Below, one piece after another: positions 49,022 through 61,589 of a DNA stretch of 64,000 bases (positions are counted from its first letter, which is position 1; each line of letters opens with the position of its first letter). Source of the stretch: Caprimulgus europaeus (Eukaryota; Chordata; Aves; Caprimulgiformes; Caprimulgidae); the NCBI GenBank assembly GCA_907165065.1, contig OU015525.1, positions 45,180,037 to 45,244,036 on the forward strand, given 5' to 3'. The notes under the pieces were generated by a model that was given only the letters and a program-made list of their open reading frames with translations, made no database searches and was not told the DNA's origin. Both the position numbers and the translations under genes were made by a program.

Positions 49022-51653
49022 AATATATATGACTGATGAACGGATGGGATAATGGGGCCTAAGAATTGCCACTATAATTTGGATCCAGAAGTGCCCTAAG
49101 CTATGTCTCAGCACTACAGATGTCCCTGACTGGCAGCACTGGGGCCTCACAGTGTTTGCTGCGTGAAAGCAAATGCTGAAGCAGGGGCTCACAGCAGCAT
49201 GAAGATTTCTGCTGAAGTTGGTGCTCCCTGAAAGAAGCTTTAGGCTGGCTAATGCAAAGAGATATACATTTTACTAGTGGAAATGGGAGAGTACAGAAAA
49301 TATTTTGATTTTATATAGCACCTCCCTCACTGAGGTTACTCTTCAGATCCCTACAGAAAAGCACTGGAAGCATAAAAGATGGCAAAGGCAAACCTTGAAG
49401 CTGATGCACACTTAGCAACAGCACAGGATGGAGTACTTAGGAAAGGGAATGATGGCCAGGGCTTAAGGTTATCTCCTGCTGTTTGGGGGAAAAAGGGCAA
49501 AAATTAATACATGCTTTTAGACAGCAGAGCTAAAGGTTTCCTCTTCAAATGCGTAGCTGCAGGGAGAGACAGCCTCTCCCCAGAGCAAGGAAGCCCCACA
49601 GACTGCCTGATAAAATCCACATACCATCCAAGGCCAAGTCCAGCTCCAGGGCCTGAATTTGCCTTTTGGGTCAGCAAGGAGAGCAGTGCCAAATGGATGA
49701 CACTGACAATTGTCAGGATCTCCAGCAATACTCACACTGAGACAGCCATACGGTGGGGAAGGCTATACGGAAATAACACCACATCTTTAGAAACAGCAAA
49801 TATGTCCCACGAAATGGACATCGAGAGAGTACGATTTTTCTCATTAACTAGGCATGAAGAGGTGGCTCCTCCAACGCCTTAAGTTATCTTTTTCAAAAGT
49901 AACAAATTCTCTTCGGTTACCTGTGGACTTCCTACTGCCCACCTTAATCAAGGCAACCAATTCTGAAATGTCAGAGGCTGCAATTACAAATACCCATTTT
50001 CAAAAAGAGGTTTCAGAGAGGACATTTTATTGGAATCAAGCAAAATTCTTTCATTTAGGAGAACAGAATGCATAATAAGCAAACCTCTGAAATGCATTTT
50101 TCTGCTGGACTTCCTTTGTAAAAGCTAGCTGGCCTGTACAGCTTTCAATGACTAGCGAAGATGAAGAAGAGAAGGAATTAAAACACTTCACAGCTCTGAA
50201 TAGATGGATGAGCAAGAAGTTATACTTCCAAAACAGATATTGAACATCTTTATGTATTAAACTCAGTATGATTCAAAAGTGCATTTGATTAAAGAAGGGA
50301 ATGAATATTTCCTTTAATCTTTGTAGAAGTCAAGCACCTCCAGCCAGATTGGGTCTGTTCCACAGCCCAGAGCTCACAGCTCCATTTGTACGAGAGGTAT
50401 CTCAAGGGACAGAGAAAAATCAGCTATGATCTTGTCAGTTAAACTTTGCAGCAGGAATAGCTGTATTGCAATACTGAGTCAGCGCTGAAGAAGATCTGGC
50501 ACAGAATATTTTACAGTCTGTTTAAAAAGAGCCTTTTTGGGAACAGCTCAATTGAATGAGGCTGACATTCCACCTAGCTGCCTGCACAGGCTTTGACACT
50601 GGCCTGGGATTAATTTTTCAGAGAGGGTTGAACTTGTCATTTTTTTATATAGTATTTGTGTGCCAGTGAAGGAAGTATGCTATTATTTCATAAAGCTAGT
50701 TAATCACCTTAGACCTTGAAGCAAAAGCTATTGCCAAATTTTAGCCTGCAGTTAAAAATGCAAATCAGGCATGTTTTTGTCCAGGTTTTTAAAAGTCTGA
50801 CCGCTTCATTCTGCTCACTGGTTTTGGTCTGTCAGGGTCTTCTACCACATGATGATGACTTTCACATGCTAATGGCAAATTAGTTGGAGCAGCATTTCTG
50901 TTTGCGAATTTTTACTTTGTTGACTTGCAGTTTTATAAGGTTGCGCTTTAGTTTTGGCTTAGCATGAAGGAGCATCTTACTCAGTGTCACGTGAAATCTT
51001 ACACACTATAATTTTTCTCCAATTTTTCCTCCTTTCAGGGTTGAGCAGCAGGAAAATGTAATTACCTGTAGACCTAAAGAATCCTCATGTGAAAAAAATC
51101 ACTAAAAAATTGGGATGAAACTTCACCACAGGCAGTGGGCAAGCTAGCCCACATGCCACGGCATTGCACTGTGGTTCCTCTTAAGTTTTGCTAGCCAGCT
51201 TCTAGCTCCTGAGAAGACATCTGTACTGCAGGTCTAGGGAAATACTCCCTGCCAGAGGGCAGAGAAACTTGCCAGGTTTTCAGTAGGCTATAAATAAAGG
51301 AAGTTCTGTTAAAGCCTGGAGGATCTTCAGCCAACACGATGCATGTGGAACAGTACATATTAAGTAGAATTAAATAAATGAGACAGTGGCAGGCTTGTTA
51401 GATTTTACATCACACACAAACTTGTCCCCTGTGGCGCTTTCATATATGTTAAGTTGCAGACTCCATTTCTCTACTCTCTTTCTTTACATTTCAAATGGGG
51501 CATGAGAAACCGCACAACCTTTTCTGGACCTGCCCACAGTACAGGGGCAGCCATCACTTTGTGTAGCCACAAACATCAAAAAACATCCATAATCACTAAG
51601 AACAATCTCCCCATTTATACTGAAGAGCTATGTGGTCTTGGTGTGTTTGCAGG

Positions 51654-52607
51654 TGTGTTGGGTTTGTGTGTGTGTGGGGAGGAGGGGTTGGTAGTGGGGG
51701 AAGGGCCACCTTGTGAGAGCGAAAAGCTCCCTGGCTCCAAGGTGGAGACCCCCCAGCCCAGGCTAGGCCAATGAGCACTAGACAAACACCTCTGTGAATC
51801 CGTATTTGTGAGGGGAAGGACTGTCCTGAAAAGAAGGTACCTGGAGGAGAGACGGTTGACCTGAACAAAAGATGACCATTGGCCTAAACAAAGGACAGAG
51901 AGACAGAGAGAGAGCTTTCTTGCCAGAGGAAAAGACAGAGACCCACACCCAGTTCTACTCTATGGAGCAGGAGAAGACAAAGTCCCCTGCAGCCCATGGA
52001 AATTCAATGGCAGAGCAGAGACCCACATGTAGGCCATGGAGGACTCCATGCTGGAGCAGAAAAGCTGAGCCTGAGGCAAGTGTGACTGGAATTGGGACCC
52101 CGAGAGTCGCTTGCTGCCAGAGCTGGGGTGGACAACCACAGTCGGGGGTGAGTCTGCAGCCCGTGGATGTCCCCATGCCGGAGCCGGGAGCTGAGCCCAA
52201 AGAGGTCTGTGACTCCATGAGAAGCTCGCTTTGGAACATCTTGTTCCTGGACTTCCACGCGGGAAGAGCAGCAGAGGTGAACTGACTGAACCCCCATTCC
52301 CTGTGCCAACTGTCAGGGGGAAGGTAGAGACACTGGGAGCAAAGTGATTTGAATCTGGGAAGAAGGGCGGGGTGGGGAAAGGTGTTGTAAGATGTGGCTG
52401 TTATGTCTAGTTAGATGAATGGCAACGAATTAAACTGATTTTTCTTCCCCAAGTTGAGTCTGTTTCACCCATGACCATAACTGGTGAGTGAGCCGTCCCT
52501 GTCCTCATCCTAATCTATGCCCCCTTTGTTGTGTCTCCCATCCCATCTCGCCAGGTGGGGGAGTGAATGCAGAACCACATGGTCCCACTGTGGGTCAAAC
52601 CACCACA
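51654..52607 (+). mobile_element. Solo LTR of an endogenous retrovirus (ERVL-like), 954 bp
   Basis: The element begins TGTGTTGGGTTTG and ends CAAACCACCACA, imperfect inverted termini with the TG...CA ends of retroviral LTRs. GCAGG lies directly on both sides (51649-51653 and 52608-52612), a 5-bp target duplication. The 3' part contains a stretch (CATGACCATAACTGGTGAGT, CCCTGTCCTCATCC) that I recognise from widespread bird LTRs. No gag, pol or env sequence is present, so this is a solo LTR left by recombination between two LTRs. Frames of up to 137 codons inside are not retroviral genes. Plus orientation follows from the typical end order and is fairly sure. The ERVL assignment rests mainly on the 5-bp duplication. 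Confidence 0.85.
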
Positions 52608-53895
52608 GCAGGTAAAAGAAAACCTTCCCACTTTAAGCACGTTCTTAGTTTTCCTACAGGGGAGTAAAATCCTCTCCTCTGCAAGTAGCCCTGATGTCTA
52701 GCTGATATCTCTACCTGTTATATCCAGCTACAAAACAAACACATTATTGCTGTCTTGCTTCCACGGTCCAGGGTCTTTCCTTGTGTTTATCAGCCAGGAA
52801 GCAGTTTGCTTGTGCCGTGCACCTATGTATCTGTCCAGCCATTTTCACCATCCTTTTAGTGCTCTTGTCACAGCCACAATGGTATAAATTAAAATGCCTG
52901 CTCTCCCTTTGAGGGGAGAAAAATATTCCTGAAGGCTATGGTTTTTCAATGGATTGTCTTTTTTCTCCCCCTTGAAGGGGCTGGAGGGGAGGTTGGGTGC
53001 AGCCTCCTCATGTAGAACATCTACTTTTTCTCACTGTTGCCATGGCAACAGAGCAGCCGACTGGTCTGGCTCCAAAAGGTACCAGCACTGGCACCCTCAA
53101 GAGAGAGGATGGGTAAGAAGGAGAGGGAGAAGGGCAGCATACTTATTTTAATGCATCATGGGCAATGTTTTCAGCTGATGAATTTTCAAAATACAAACCA
53201 TAAGGAGGCAATAGGTCACCTACAGCTGTCAGACTTAACCACTATTCTCCAGTAATTCAGTTTTGAGGATTGAAAATATTGCAGTATAGGTTGATGACTT
53301 TGTATTCAGAACAGGTATACACAGTATACATGTTAAGGTAGTGGCTTGCTCCATCTCTAGCTTGTCCTTTTTGTAATATGGGTCCCACAAAGCAATAAAC
53401 AAAAATTTCAGCATCACCTCCAGGTTTTTATCCTATTCCTGTCATGGTCTCAAAATCATGCTGCACTGACATCAGCCAGAAAAAATATTTGCTTACAGCT
53501 GCAAGAACTTGCAGGAAAATGAGCTCTTTCAAAAATAATGAGCTATTAGCCCATGTCACTGCTGCAGAGGCATTGCAGTGGTGTCAGCCACTGGTATGTC
53601 AATAAATAACAAAGGCAAATTAGAAGTGGATGTAAATTTGTTTCTGTACATAATTCTTCTTTGATATAAACTGGAACAAGCCTGAGTAACTGGATGAAAA
53701 CAGAGTTGTGCTGAATTTGGCTCGACAGAAAGGAAAGCAGAGGTCCTTAATTTAGGTTCTCTCTCTAGTTAGCACTATTCACACGCTCATTATTTGGGTC
53801 AGAATTGAGCATGTTCAACTGTTTTCCAAAGATAGTTCTGGAGCAAGTAAAACCCTTCCACCAGTTGGGAGGGGAGGGAGGAAAGGCAGACTTAC

Positions 53896-54109
53896 GGATC
53901 AAAGGCCGCTAGCAAGAAGTTGAGCAGTAAGCTGATGGATTGCTCCACGTTGATCTGGTGGGTGGTCGGCATCCGTTTGTTGAGCTGGTAGAAGATAGTT
54001 GAAATCACAGCTTCCAGGCGAGCCACGTTCAGTTCGATGCTGGGATCCAGGTTGTTCAGTGCATTTTCCCGCAAGGCTTCTATCACGTTCCAGATGTCCA
54101 CCAGGTGCA
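53896..54109 (-). CDS. DTNA: DTNA exon: first EF-hand-like region
   Basis: This 214-bp exon is flanked by an acceptor (CCTAG) and a donor (GTAAG). It starts with two bases of a codon split with the upstream exon and ends GAT CC, with the proline codon completed downstream. It encodes [15 protein letters not shown], then [20 protein letters not shown] and the helix [18 protein letters not shown]. In the family this is the degenerate EF-hand-like region 1, which with region 2 and the ZZ finger forms the cysteine-rich-like module shared with dystrophin. Reading through the donor meets TAA at once. It is the most 5' exon identified in the window. Confidence 0.97.
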
Positions 54110-55995
54110 CTAGGGGACATGACAGGAAGAGTCAGCGGGGACACATACTCTTGAAAGCAACTGAGAAAAAAAGTCACCTCATCCCACAGGGTGGGGAATA
54201 ACACAATCACACAGGGGATATTTCATGAATAATTAAAAGAATCAATGTATTTTCTATCACTGAGAACTGAATTTGGTAGAGGAGGAGCGAATACAATTCA
54301 GATGTGTTAATAAGCAAACAATATATTGATATTATTAGTTGTAATGAGTACAACTTCAGCTCAGGAAATAATTTCTCATTGTATAAAGTATTCAAGTCAA
54401 AATTTGTATTTTACAGAAATCACTGGAAGGTAAACATATGCTAATTGTTTTTCTGAACCATGCCTCTATGAATCCCCATTCAGAAATTACTATTAGATAT
54501 TAATTTGCATAGCAGATGGGCTTTTCAGAAGATCCTACGAATACTAAGTGCTTAACACATACTGACATTTTGAGAATCCTTTTCAGCTATTTGTATGGAA
54601 AGCAAAATATTTTACAGAAACAGAATGTAATTGAGTCAGGGCAGACAAGCTACATTGACACAAAGAACACGTAATGAAGTGATCCCAAAGTCATATTTCC
54701 TGTCTTCTAAATATATTTGCCAAATGATTTGTTAAATCTTTCTCTTTGATAAAGTCCCAAATTTTTTATAAAGCTGAATTTCATGGGGACTGTTTTTACC
54801 TACAAGGACAGCTTAAAGGACAATCTCTGCTCACCCTACATATTGTACCCAAACAGAAATCTTGTTTGCATAGCACTGTTGCTGTGGCTTGCTGCAGATT
54901 GGCATTCTCAGAAGCGGTGGACCATGACAAAAATAAAAAAAACCCCTGCACTCATACAAAATCTGGATTTAGTTCAAACCTGAACTCAGAGAATCATCCC
55001 TTTTTTAATCTTAAGTATTACCCATTGTCATACAAAACTGTCAATAAGAAACAAATAATGAGGTTCAGGGTGCAAATTGTCCTTTTTTAACTAGAGAGAC
55101 TACTGTACAGTTCTTACTACTTAGCATGGCATTATGTCTTATGACATATCAAGAGCCATCCGTATGTGAAAGGAGATGCATTTTTTTATGGACAGAGAAA
55201 TTTAATTCTAATAATCATCATTACATTTTTATTCACTTGGTTTGTAGGTGCAATGTGACATGACGATCTGATGGCAGGGAAATGTAAACTGATACAGACA
55301 GATAAATGAAACCAGATATACAGTTTCTAGATATACTAGAGTTTTTCCCTATGATTGTTGTTTGTTGTTTTTTTTTCTTCTACCTCAGGAAAAAAATAAT
55401 CCCTAATGCCCTGCTACTGCATCTGTAAGCCCAAGGAGGAAAATAGACCATTCAGGTCAGTGGTAACACCAGCAGCAGCTACTTCAGGCACTACACAAGG
55501 CACCAGTTCTCACTGTCCAGTTGCTACAGAGGTAATCTGGGTAAATGGGAGATGAACAACCTCCAGGAGTCAGCCTGCACCTAATATCTGACTCTTTCTG
55601 GGCAGCTTCTCCCCACGGCTCAGAGGCCAGACTAGGCAGAGAATGGAAGAAGTTACCAGCAAGCAGGCCATTGGCTGGTTCAGGACAGAAGGGTCAATGA
55701 GCATTTCCCTCTCTGGGTCACCAGGATAAGGCAACCAAGGAAGACAGAGAGAACAATATGCCAGAATACGCAGCAACAGGCTGGACCATGTGCATGTATT
55801 TTTGACCTTATTAAGAGGGGAAGGGGAGGCAGAAAGCAGAAGGTTAAGTGTGATGTTTCCCTCGAAGTCTAGCTGTTGCTGGCCATGACGGCTGGCTCTG
55901 GTAATTCTGAACAAGTAGATGAATCCACCATCAATTTCACCAGGCTGGCTTCTGGGTGTGAGGTTCTATCTCCAAACAGTCGAACCTGAACTGTA

Positions 55996-56110
55996 GCTAC
56001 ACTAACAAGATAACAATGTGAGAAATTACCAGGCATAACAAATAGCAAAAAGGAGTAAAGCATATGCAGACGGCTAACCTTGACTTCAGGCTACACTAAC
56101 AAGATAGCAA
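55996..56110. repeat. Pair of 21-bp direct repeats, 94 bp apart
   Basis: GCTACACTAACAAGATAACAA (55996-56016) recurs at 56090-56110 with one change (TAGCAA). The origin is unknown. It may be a decayed local duplication. Confidence 0.6.
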
Positions 56111-58812
56111 CCCAAGAAACAGCACAGGGTACTAGCTTAACTGCACTGCTAACCAAGGCCAAAATTACTATGGAAACCCTATCACACATACTGAATAAGG
56201 ATGTAAAATCAGCAACATTGGAGCTAGTGGGAAAAGAATAAACAAGGACAGGCCGTTTATCTGGGAGTGCATGACTGTAGTAGAGGAAAAAAGCATAGGA
56301 GTGGAAAAGGGGAATTTAAAGGGTACCAAATCATGTCATCAGAGCTGCTTGGGGTACCTTTCAAGCAGCCCTGGACCACATCAGTGAAGAGGAATGAACA
56401 CAGCAATAAGTCTGTTGTTTTGACCATATATGTTTATTTCTAGAGTCATAGCAGGAACTGCGATGGTTTCCCCAGCACTGACAAAAGGGCATCCAGGGAC
56501 GATGAATCAGACATCCAGATTGCCTAGCAGTGAGAATTTCACACAGCAATTTCACTTTAATTGCTATAGCCTAGTAGTGGAAAACTCTTGAATAAGAGCA
56601 CAGAAGAAAACAGCTGGCGTAAGGAATGAGGCTGAAATGGGGCTTGGTGTCTTTATTCTTCACATGATCCAGTACTGATATTATGTGGCTGCCAAATTTT
56701 CACTTTTTTTTTTCCTTTTCCCACTAATATTTATATTTTTCATAACACAGTCATATCTAGAGTTCATTTTGATGATGGTCCTGCGAAGGGAAATATCCAG
56801 AGGCTAGCAGATGTAGGACTAATAATACCAGTACACTAACATATCTGAAAGAAAAATATTGTTTTTAACGTTAACTCTAACCTGAAAGCCTCATAAGCTA
56901 TCCTGATATTCATTGATATGCCAGAAAGGTAGGGCACAAGACTAAGAAAATGACTTATTAGAAATTACACAGCAGTAACAGTCCCTCATCCACCATAAAA
57001 TATTAGTCTCAAGGAACTGCTGTGCATTTGTACTATGAATAATTTTACTTAAGATTTTTCTTTTCCCCCTCCAGAAACACTTTGGTTCCACTCGAAGCTG
57101 AATAAACAACAATCTTACTGCATCATTTTATTTTAAATTTTATTAATGAATTTCAAAACTCTCTACAGAGACTGGAAAGTAATACTTCCCAGAGGAGGAA
57201 ATAAATGGACAAGAGCCAGACTTTCTAACAAGATCTGCTAATTTTGAAAATATCTGTCGAAACATGTAAGTCAAAATCGCAAGGACAGTTTGTTAGACTG
57301 CTGTAGGGAGGACTGAAGTCAGTAAACAACCTTTACTCAAGTCAGTTGTTACGGACAAGAACTCACCCATCTAAATGTAAATGTCAAAAATCAGGTGTCC
57401 ACTGACACCTGGCTCCCTCTAATGTCAGTGAAAGAAAACTGCTCCTTAAAGCAGCTGTTTGGAAACAGGTGAGATGAGCAGTGCTTTGAAGGTGCCCCTA
57501 TTTCTTCACTGACTACAGACAAAGCCTAAAGCGACAAGTTTACATGAGACATGTAACCTCAGAGCTGTTAACATTAACTGAGATGAATCCCACACCTTGC
57601 TCTTTAAACATTAAGAGAAGATGTCTTTTCTGTTCTGACTACTACATGGCCTAGAATAATTCAGGTTTTATATAAAATATGAATAATAAATACTTTAATC
57701 TGTATGAACAGCAACCAGATCCTGTCATAGTCACACCTCTTACACTGCATCGTTTGACCCTGTGCAGATTACATCTGTCTGTAGTGCCCCACTGATCACT
57801 ATGAATCCTGTTTTTTTTTAGTTTACTCACATAGTAAGAAGACATTTCTATATCATGCTGCCAAGTCAACCTATCAACACTGTGAAAAGGCAGACAAAAC
57901 CACAGGCCTCTGTAAGCTCCACTCTATTCATGTGTACTATTAGCACTTTATGCCTACAGCTAATATGGTATCTGTAGTCCTTTCAATGTAATAACAGAAT
58001 GTCAACCTTGCAAACTTTCCATAAGCTTACACTCTTATAATTTTAATTCTCATCCTATCTGCTACCCATTTTCTATAATACCTACTATGTCCAGTTATTT
58101 GTTTATACATTCCTGAGATATTGTTTTAATCTCACTGAAGAAGGCATATTTCCTTACTTTGTACAACATGTAGTGCAATAAAGCCCAAATCTGATTTCTA
58201 TGTAGTACTATGATGCTAACAAGAAGAGTTTGCAGCGTAACAAATCAGCTTACAGATGCAAGAAAGCTTTCTCTCTCCTAAAATCTGTCTTAAATTCCAT
58301 CAATAAAGTAAAACTCCACAAGTTTGTTTTTAGCTTCTCATTGCTGTTGCTGCTTTTGTTGCCTTAACCACATTTCCCTCTGAAAAGGGAATTATCCCTC
58401 AGCATGAGAATGATGCCCTTTCTGAAATGGATCTGTAAAGCCATAGAAATCTGTCAGTTGTTTCTTCAGTGTCAGCAGATTATCACTAGGCAGTAGCAAT
58501 AAAAGCTGCTTGTATCTAGCACCTGTGTGGTGTAAGGCAATTCAAAATCGTGCAGCCCAGCCAATCTTCATGGGCCCTTCAGAAAGGCCTCACACTCTGC
58601 AAACAGCACAGCTATCCAGGTATCGATCTCCTTCATTTGCCTGATGTCTGAAAAAAATGTAGATGATTTACAAAAACAATTGCTAAACTATACACTTTCC
58701 CTTAGATTTTCTGTTAAGTGATTTCTAAAGTCACAGCTAAGCTAACTATCTGCATTATTAGATCTTCTGTGGCAACACTGTCTGCTAATTTAACTTTTAT
58801 GAGATTAAATAA

Positions 58813-58860
58813 TATTTAAACACCGTTAACATGTTTAACAACATGTTAAACACCGTTACC
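58813..58860. repeat. Direct and inverted repeat around AACATGTTTAACAACATGTT
   Basis: AAACACCGTTAAC and AAACACCGTTACC flank TGTTTAACAACATGTT, giving a direct repeat with an internal palindrome-like core (AACATGTT / AACATGTT). It is short, may be a local duplication, and no function is inferred. Confidence 0.6.
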
Positions 58861-61589
58861 GTTTCATATTTGAGCACATTTTGTAACAGACAGCAATTAA
58901 TCAATGTCAATAATAAAGGTCAGTATCCGGACAGAAGTGGGACCATGCAGAAGAGCAGCATTACAGATGGCTGCCATTCACCACACAGCAATCGTTACCA
59001 ACAAATGCAAACTTTGAGGAGACTCTGGCTGAACTGCAGAGAATTAAGATTAATGCATGAAAATATACTCCAAATAACAAATGTTATTTCCTTCAGGGCA
59101 CTCCTTCACCTGTTAAAACAACATTTGGAGAGTGCCTGTTGCCAGTGCACTGTAATTGATCAGTCTCTCTCTGCAGGATATCAGGGTGAATGAAAGATGG
59201 CTGGCTCAGTTTGAAAGGAGTTTTATATTTTCCTCAAACTAAAAAGTTCTCAAACACCCTTGAAGTTTTATTTCCTGCCCTTCTACCTTTACCTGTATTC
59301 AGAATGTCTCTTCTTCTTGCCTTTTACTATGTTATTATGATGAAAAAGAGTAATTAGTAGTTACTGTGCAGAATTCCATCACCCTACAACTCTGTCAACA
59401 GGTTAATTTTGGATACATTTGGAGACATGAAGAGAATTTATAACAATCACATTGCTTACTATAAATGCATATGTAAATTTTATTGATTTTAATCCTCTCC
59501 CTTCTCCTCAAGCATTCTTCAATCTCTTCATTAAAAGGAAATCAATGTATTTTTAATTTACTGTAACTAGTAACTTAATTTGCTTCCAACTAGTAATCTT
59601 CTGTTAGGTAGATAAAGATAATCTTAATAGCCAAAATATGAGAGAAGAGATGGACTACACTAATTTCTTCCAAGTCAAAGTAAAGAGTTTAGAATTTATT
59701 TATGCAGTGAAAAATGAAGTCTTTTTTCCATTATGCAGTTTATTTAGAATTATGGAAAGGCTGTGAGATATAGATAATCTTGGATATATCGCTAAACTCA
59801 AAGAAGGTAGATTACTTCAAACATCAGTTGTCAAGAAATGATGTTGCCCTAAGCAAGCATAACTGTAGTGGAAGTTTATCTTCTAAGTAGTAAAAAAAAC
59901 CAACCCCAAAATAAAAACCAGTCTATGTCCTTAAGCATTCTTACCATTAGACAGGTCTACTTATGCAAAAATCCTCATCTCTTCTACTTCATTTTTTGTA
60001 TTCCACCTGAACCATGAACTCTACAATGTTATCTTCCCATTTATTACTAAATGGACATGGAAGAAGAGATTACATTTAATCAAACAAGGGAAGCAACTGA
60101 ATTAGGGCTTTAATAATAAATTCAAATTTACTTAACATACAGTAGGTCCAACTAAATCTAGGTTAAACATGCTCAATTGATGGTTAGGACAGAATTCCTC
60201 CTTGAGAGCTCATTTTTCTTTGTTGGTGAAGAGAGGAAAAACTTTTAAAGGAGAATTAATTTAAATTATTTCCAAAATTTTAGTATACATTTGATTAAGA
60301 TTTTAGTCCAGTGAAGTTCTTACAGACATGACTGAGTTTAAACATACTAGTACTGTCATTTGAAATCAATGGCACTTGCATGTATGCAAGTAGGTACTTT
60401 AGGCAGATGCCATTAAAAGGGAAAAAATTATGCTTCCTTGTCCAACAATCCTAAAAATATGATAAAATATGGTAGATGATTCTTTTTTTTTTTTAAATTA
60501 GAATCTATAAACCCATCACAAATCTGGGTATTGGAGCCACTTGCCATCATCACTGCTTTGAAGTCCTGGGAAGTCACTCACTGTTTCTCTTTGGCTCCCT
60601 CTCTCCTGCTGCCAGGAGGGCAACAGAGGACAGCGAGGTGTGTTCTCCCCCTGAACTACAGCTGTTTGTGGCGGAGCTGCCCCCCAAAGCAGGCAGCTGT
60701 AGCATGATCACCAAACGATGTATTGGCATGTCCCACCACTACAGACTGATGTGCCAGCTACCATGGCTTGCAATCTTTTACGCTCTCTGGTGGCAAATTA
60801 CATGAAAAAGAAAATGTACCAGGGTGTTGCTTCTGCTCAGGGCTAAAATGAGGCACCAACTCTTTGTCTGGGTACACCTGGAGACAGCTGTCACCCTACA
60901 CAGCCTGGCACACCCAGGCTACTCACTGCCCAGATATCTGAACCTGCACTCAGTCTGCACCTAGAAATGTCCTGTTTGTTCCATTCCTGCTCCCACGCCT
61001 CTCGGGCTTCTCGTCTACCTCCTTGCTGACCTCTGCTGTCACTCACAGTTCACACACCCCAGTGACTTGTAGCACAGCTGGACACCTGCTAGGCAGCCGA
61101 TCCAACCAGCTTGGTGTGCGCTGGGCCGCTTCTGAATGCTCTGCAGCCCATTAACAGCTCTTGGGATGCTCACCAGTGTTTTCCAAAAGCAAGATACATG
61201 GATTTCTAGGTTGTCTGTACATATTTAAATGTGTTAATGTCAAGATGTATTTCATTGTATCTTCTTGCAATGAAATACACTTGATTTCTAGGTTTTGTAG
61301 ATGCACTGATTGGTGAGTTAACACTACAAGCTTAAAGAAGAAATTAACAAAATATTCAGAATATTTACTGCTATGTTATTCTGATCACAAAAAGCTTTAT
61401 TTTTTTAGGGAAAAGTCAGGGCACTACATAAAAAGAAACCTAGAGTATTTATAAATGTATGTATTAGCCCCATATAGTGGAATTAAAAGTTGTAAGAGGA
61501 TGATACATTAATAACCAAGAACAACTACAGACAACATTTACTTCTTTCTTTGCAAAAATCAAAGTATTGTCAAAGACTGCCCACCTGGA

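Larger units (their letters stand above)
46248..53895 (-). other. DTNA: Large DTNA intron with solo LTR and alternating tracts
   Basis: 7648 bp. It contains two long alternating purine-pyrimidine tracts and a solo LTR. 49030-51650 and 52613-53895 show no recognised element. Plus-strand frames at 49511-49882 and minus-strand frames at 46553-46945 match nothing known. Confidence 0.8.
1..54109 (-). other. DTNA: Alpha-dystrobrevin gene (DTNA), partial: internal exons and introns
   Basis: Fifteen minus-strand exons spell a nearly continuous alpha-dystrobrevin, from the segment beginning [15 protein letters not shown] to the EEELKQ microexon after the coiled coils. By memory of the human protein this is about residue 50 to residue 560. 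The paralogue DTNB is excluded because it has different residues in the EF-hand part (IEAFRDNGL, FMIAAYDSEG) and lacks the segment SKLLARAAPAFLKGKG seen here. The product is a cytoplasmic adaptor of the dystrophin complex at muscle membrane and synapses. The 5' exon(s) encoding the first ~50 residues and the 3' exons (tyrosine-rich tail) were searched for by eye and not found. The gene therefore runs off the left edge, and its 5' end probably lies beyond the right edge. Confidence 0.95.

Noticed and set aside
51872..52285. 137-codon plus-strand frame in the solo LTR
   Set aside because: It lies wholly within the LTR, where no retroviral gene is expected, and resembles no retroviral protein.
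1..54109. Possibility that the gene is DTNB (beta-dystrobrevin)
   Set aside because: The EF-hand part, the ANNLD/LLAAFDP wording, the DTW microexon and the 57-codon cassette are all features of DTNA and not DTNB.
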